Source: Holophagales bacterium (GTDB lineage: Bacteria > Acidobacteriota > Thermoanaerobaculia > Multivoradales > Multivoraceae). Taken from it: a DNA stretch of 64,000 nucleotides. A program made the translations under genes and the position numbers. The stretch is taken from assembly GCA_009836625.1 (NCBI GenBank), contig VXVC01000004.1, forward strand, positions 767,037 through 831,036. The letters run 5' to 3'. Shown here in pieces: positions 63,031-64,000 of this stretch; the stretch's first letter is position 1, and each line of letters starts with the position of its first letter. The notes beneath the pieces were generated by a model, which was not told the DNA's origin, searched no databases, and saw nothing but the letters and a program-made list of their open reading frames with translations.

Positions 63031-64000
63031 CTACGGGCCGGCAGACTCGCCGTAGCGGAAGCCGGTGCGGGAACGCACCTTGTAGTTGCCGTCCCGGACC
63101 TTGACCTTGATGTTGCGGTAGCCCTCGGTGCCGGCTTCGTACTCGGAGCGGAAGCTCACGAGGTAGTAGCCCTGGTTCTCCTCGGCGACCTGACGCATCG
63201 GCGACAGAATGTTCGTGAAGTTCGCGTAGTAATGGCCGCCCGTCTCGTTCGAGATCAGGCTCAGCGAGTCGTTGAGCGACGCCGAGGCGATCGAGCGGCG
63301 ACGGCTGCCCATCGTGTCGATCGTGTAGACCGCCACGTTCCCGGCATTCAGCGCCTCGCGCATCTGCGGGTAGTACCGCGGATCCGGCGTGTAGCTGCCG
63401 AACTGCCCGATGTCGCCGAAGCCGAGACTGAACATCACCAGGTTCTTGCGGCCCGCGATTCCCGCGGCCGCCTCTCCGACCAGTTCCAGCGCCTCCTGCA
63501 GCTTGCGGCTGCGCCGTGAAAGCTCCTTCCCAGCCGGCAGGTTGGCGAAGAGGGACGGCGAGTTCGGATCGAACTCGGGATCCGACCGCGTTACCCAGCG
63601 TTCGATGTCTCTCTTGCCCGTCGAGGCGGCATCCACCGCCGCCAGGATCTCGTCGCGGTCGCGGGTGAAGTCGAGGTAGACCTTGAGCCGAGCCTGGTAG
63701 GCGAAAACGGCCACCTGGTCGTTGGGCTGCAGCTCCTCCTCGATCCACCGCTTCAACCAGCGCGCGTTGTCCATCTGGGGACCCGCCAGCTGCGGCGCCT
63801 GCATCCGCTGGTCGTGGAACATGAGGATGAAGTAGCGGTCGGTCCGCACGGTTGCGCCCTCGCCGGTGGCCGACAGCTCGCTCGGTCCGCCGTAGAAGGA
63901 GGCGCTCGTGACTTCCTGCTCTTCACCGTCGTGGAGAACCACGAAGTCCTCGGCGTTCAGGCCCTCGATCACATTGCCCCTGCGGTCAGTGACCAGAACA
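63031..64000 (-). CDS. VWFA-related acidobacterial protein, N-terminus off the window
   Basis: The reading frame is open to the window edge, and about 323 C-terminal residues are visible. VLVTDRRGNVIEGLNAEDFVVLHDGEEQEV is the conserved opening of the domain called VWFA-related in Acidobacteriota. The degenerate VWA fold has RYFILMFHDQRMQAPQL, where the usual DxSxS is replaced by FHDQRMQ, and later FSLGFGD and VAVYTIDTMGSRR. The C-terminus (GYYLVSFRSEYEAGTEGYRNIKVKVRD) is the typical close. Such proteins are secreted; no function is established. The start and signal peptide lie beyond base 64000. Confidence 0.88.
   Translation of the reverse strand, partial: VLVTDRRGNVIEGLNAEDFVVLHDGEEQEVTSASFYGGPSELSATGEGATVRTDRYFILMFHDQRMQAPQLAGPQMDNARWLKRWIEEELQPNDQVAVFAYQARLKVYLDFTRDRDEILAAVDAASTGKRDIERWVTRSDPEFDPNSPSLFANLPAGKELSRRSRKLQEALELVGEAAAGIAGRKNLVMFSLGFGDIGQFGSYTPDPRYYPQMREALNAGNVAVYTIDTMGSRRRSIASASLNDSLSLISNETGGHYYANFTNILSPMRQVAEENQGYYLVSFRSEYEAGTEGYRNIKVKVRDGNYKVRSRTGFRYGESAGP

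Overview
The window is high-GC bacterial DNA that most resembles an Acidobacteriota genome, plausibly of the Thermoanaerobaculia type. The support is a VWFA-related protein of the acidobacterial type at the right edge, a 1079-residue Oar-like TonB-dependent receptor with an N-terminal carboxypeptidase-regulatory domain, several secreted proteins built from such domains, and paired DUF3604 proteins. The taxonomic call is inference, because no rRNA or other marker was seen. Genes are dense and mostly in short operons, often with 4-bp ATGA or GTGA overlaps.

Layout, left to right. 1-7368 (minus): phosphatase, MoxR ATPase, DUF58, a lipoprotein, BatA, BatB, BatC and a truncated BatD, a complete MoxR/Bat cell-envelope operon. 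7440-8443 (plus): a GT2 glycosyltransferase and a stand-alone LAB_N protein. 8496-11735: the TonB receptor. 11894-13379: a promoter, a SAM-I riboswitch and a MetB-like enzyme. 13389-17288: Ddl, a secreted TPR protein and HemW. 17414-17593: long inverted-repeat element A. 17633-22243: two divergent DUF3604 proteins. 22289-27009: an SRPBCC protein, a VapBC-like pair, LepA, arginase and an EVE protein. 27053-31720: a DUF4097 protein, EF-P with its EpmA-like ligase, a UbiC-like unknown and RNase D. 31865-34137: a nucleotidyltransferase fused by overlap to an alkaline-phosphatase-superfamily enzyme.

34240-40985 holds an aminotransferase, two tandem sorbosone-dehydrogenase-like proteins, an EamA transporter, FabI and a small outer-membrane barrel. 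40997-54184 is a catabolic or respiratory stretch: an M20 amidohydrolase, a large zinc metalloprotease and an ICL2-type isocitrate lyase on the minus strand; then on the plus strand a benzoylformate-decarboxylase-like TPP enzyme and a four-gene molybdenum hydroxylase with a Tat-signal 2Fe-2S subunit, a Cys-rich FAD subunit and a membrane cytochrome b. 54326-64000 holds a serine hydrolase with a membrane tail, a FitAB-like toxin-antitoxin pair, two coupled secreted proteins, a haloalkane dehalogenase, element B and the partial VWFA-related gene.

The most unusual signal is the pair of non-coding elements A and B, 45 kb apart. Each has perfectly self-complementary outer arms of 35-37 bp around a 106-107 bp core. 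The arms differ in sequence between the copies, the cores are homologous in inverted orientation, and the short outer flanks match in direct orientation. This looks like an undescribed repeat family whose core may be invertible.
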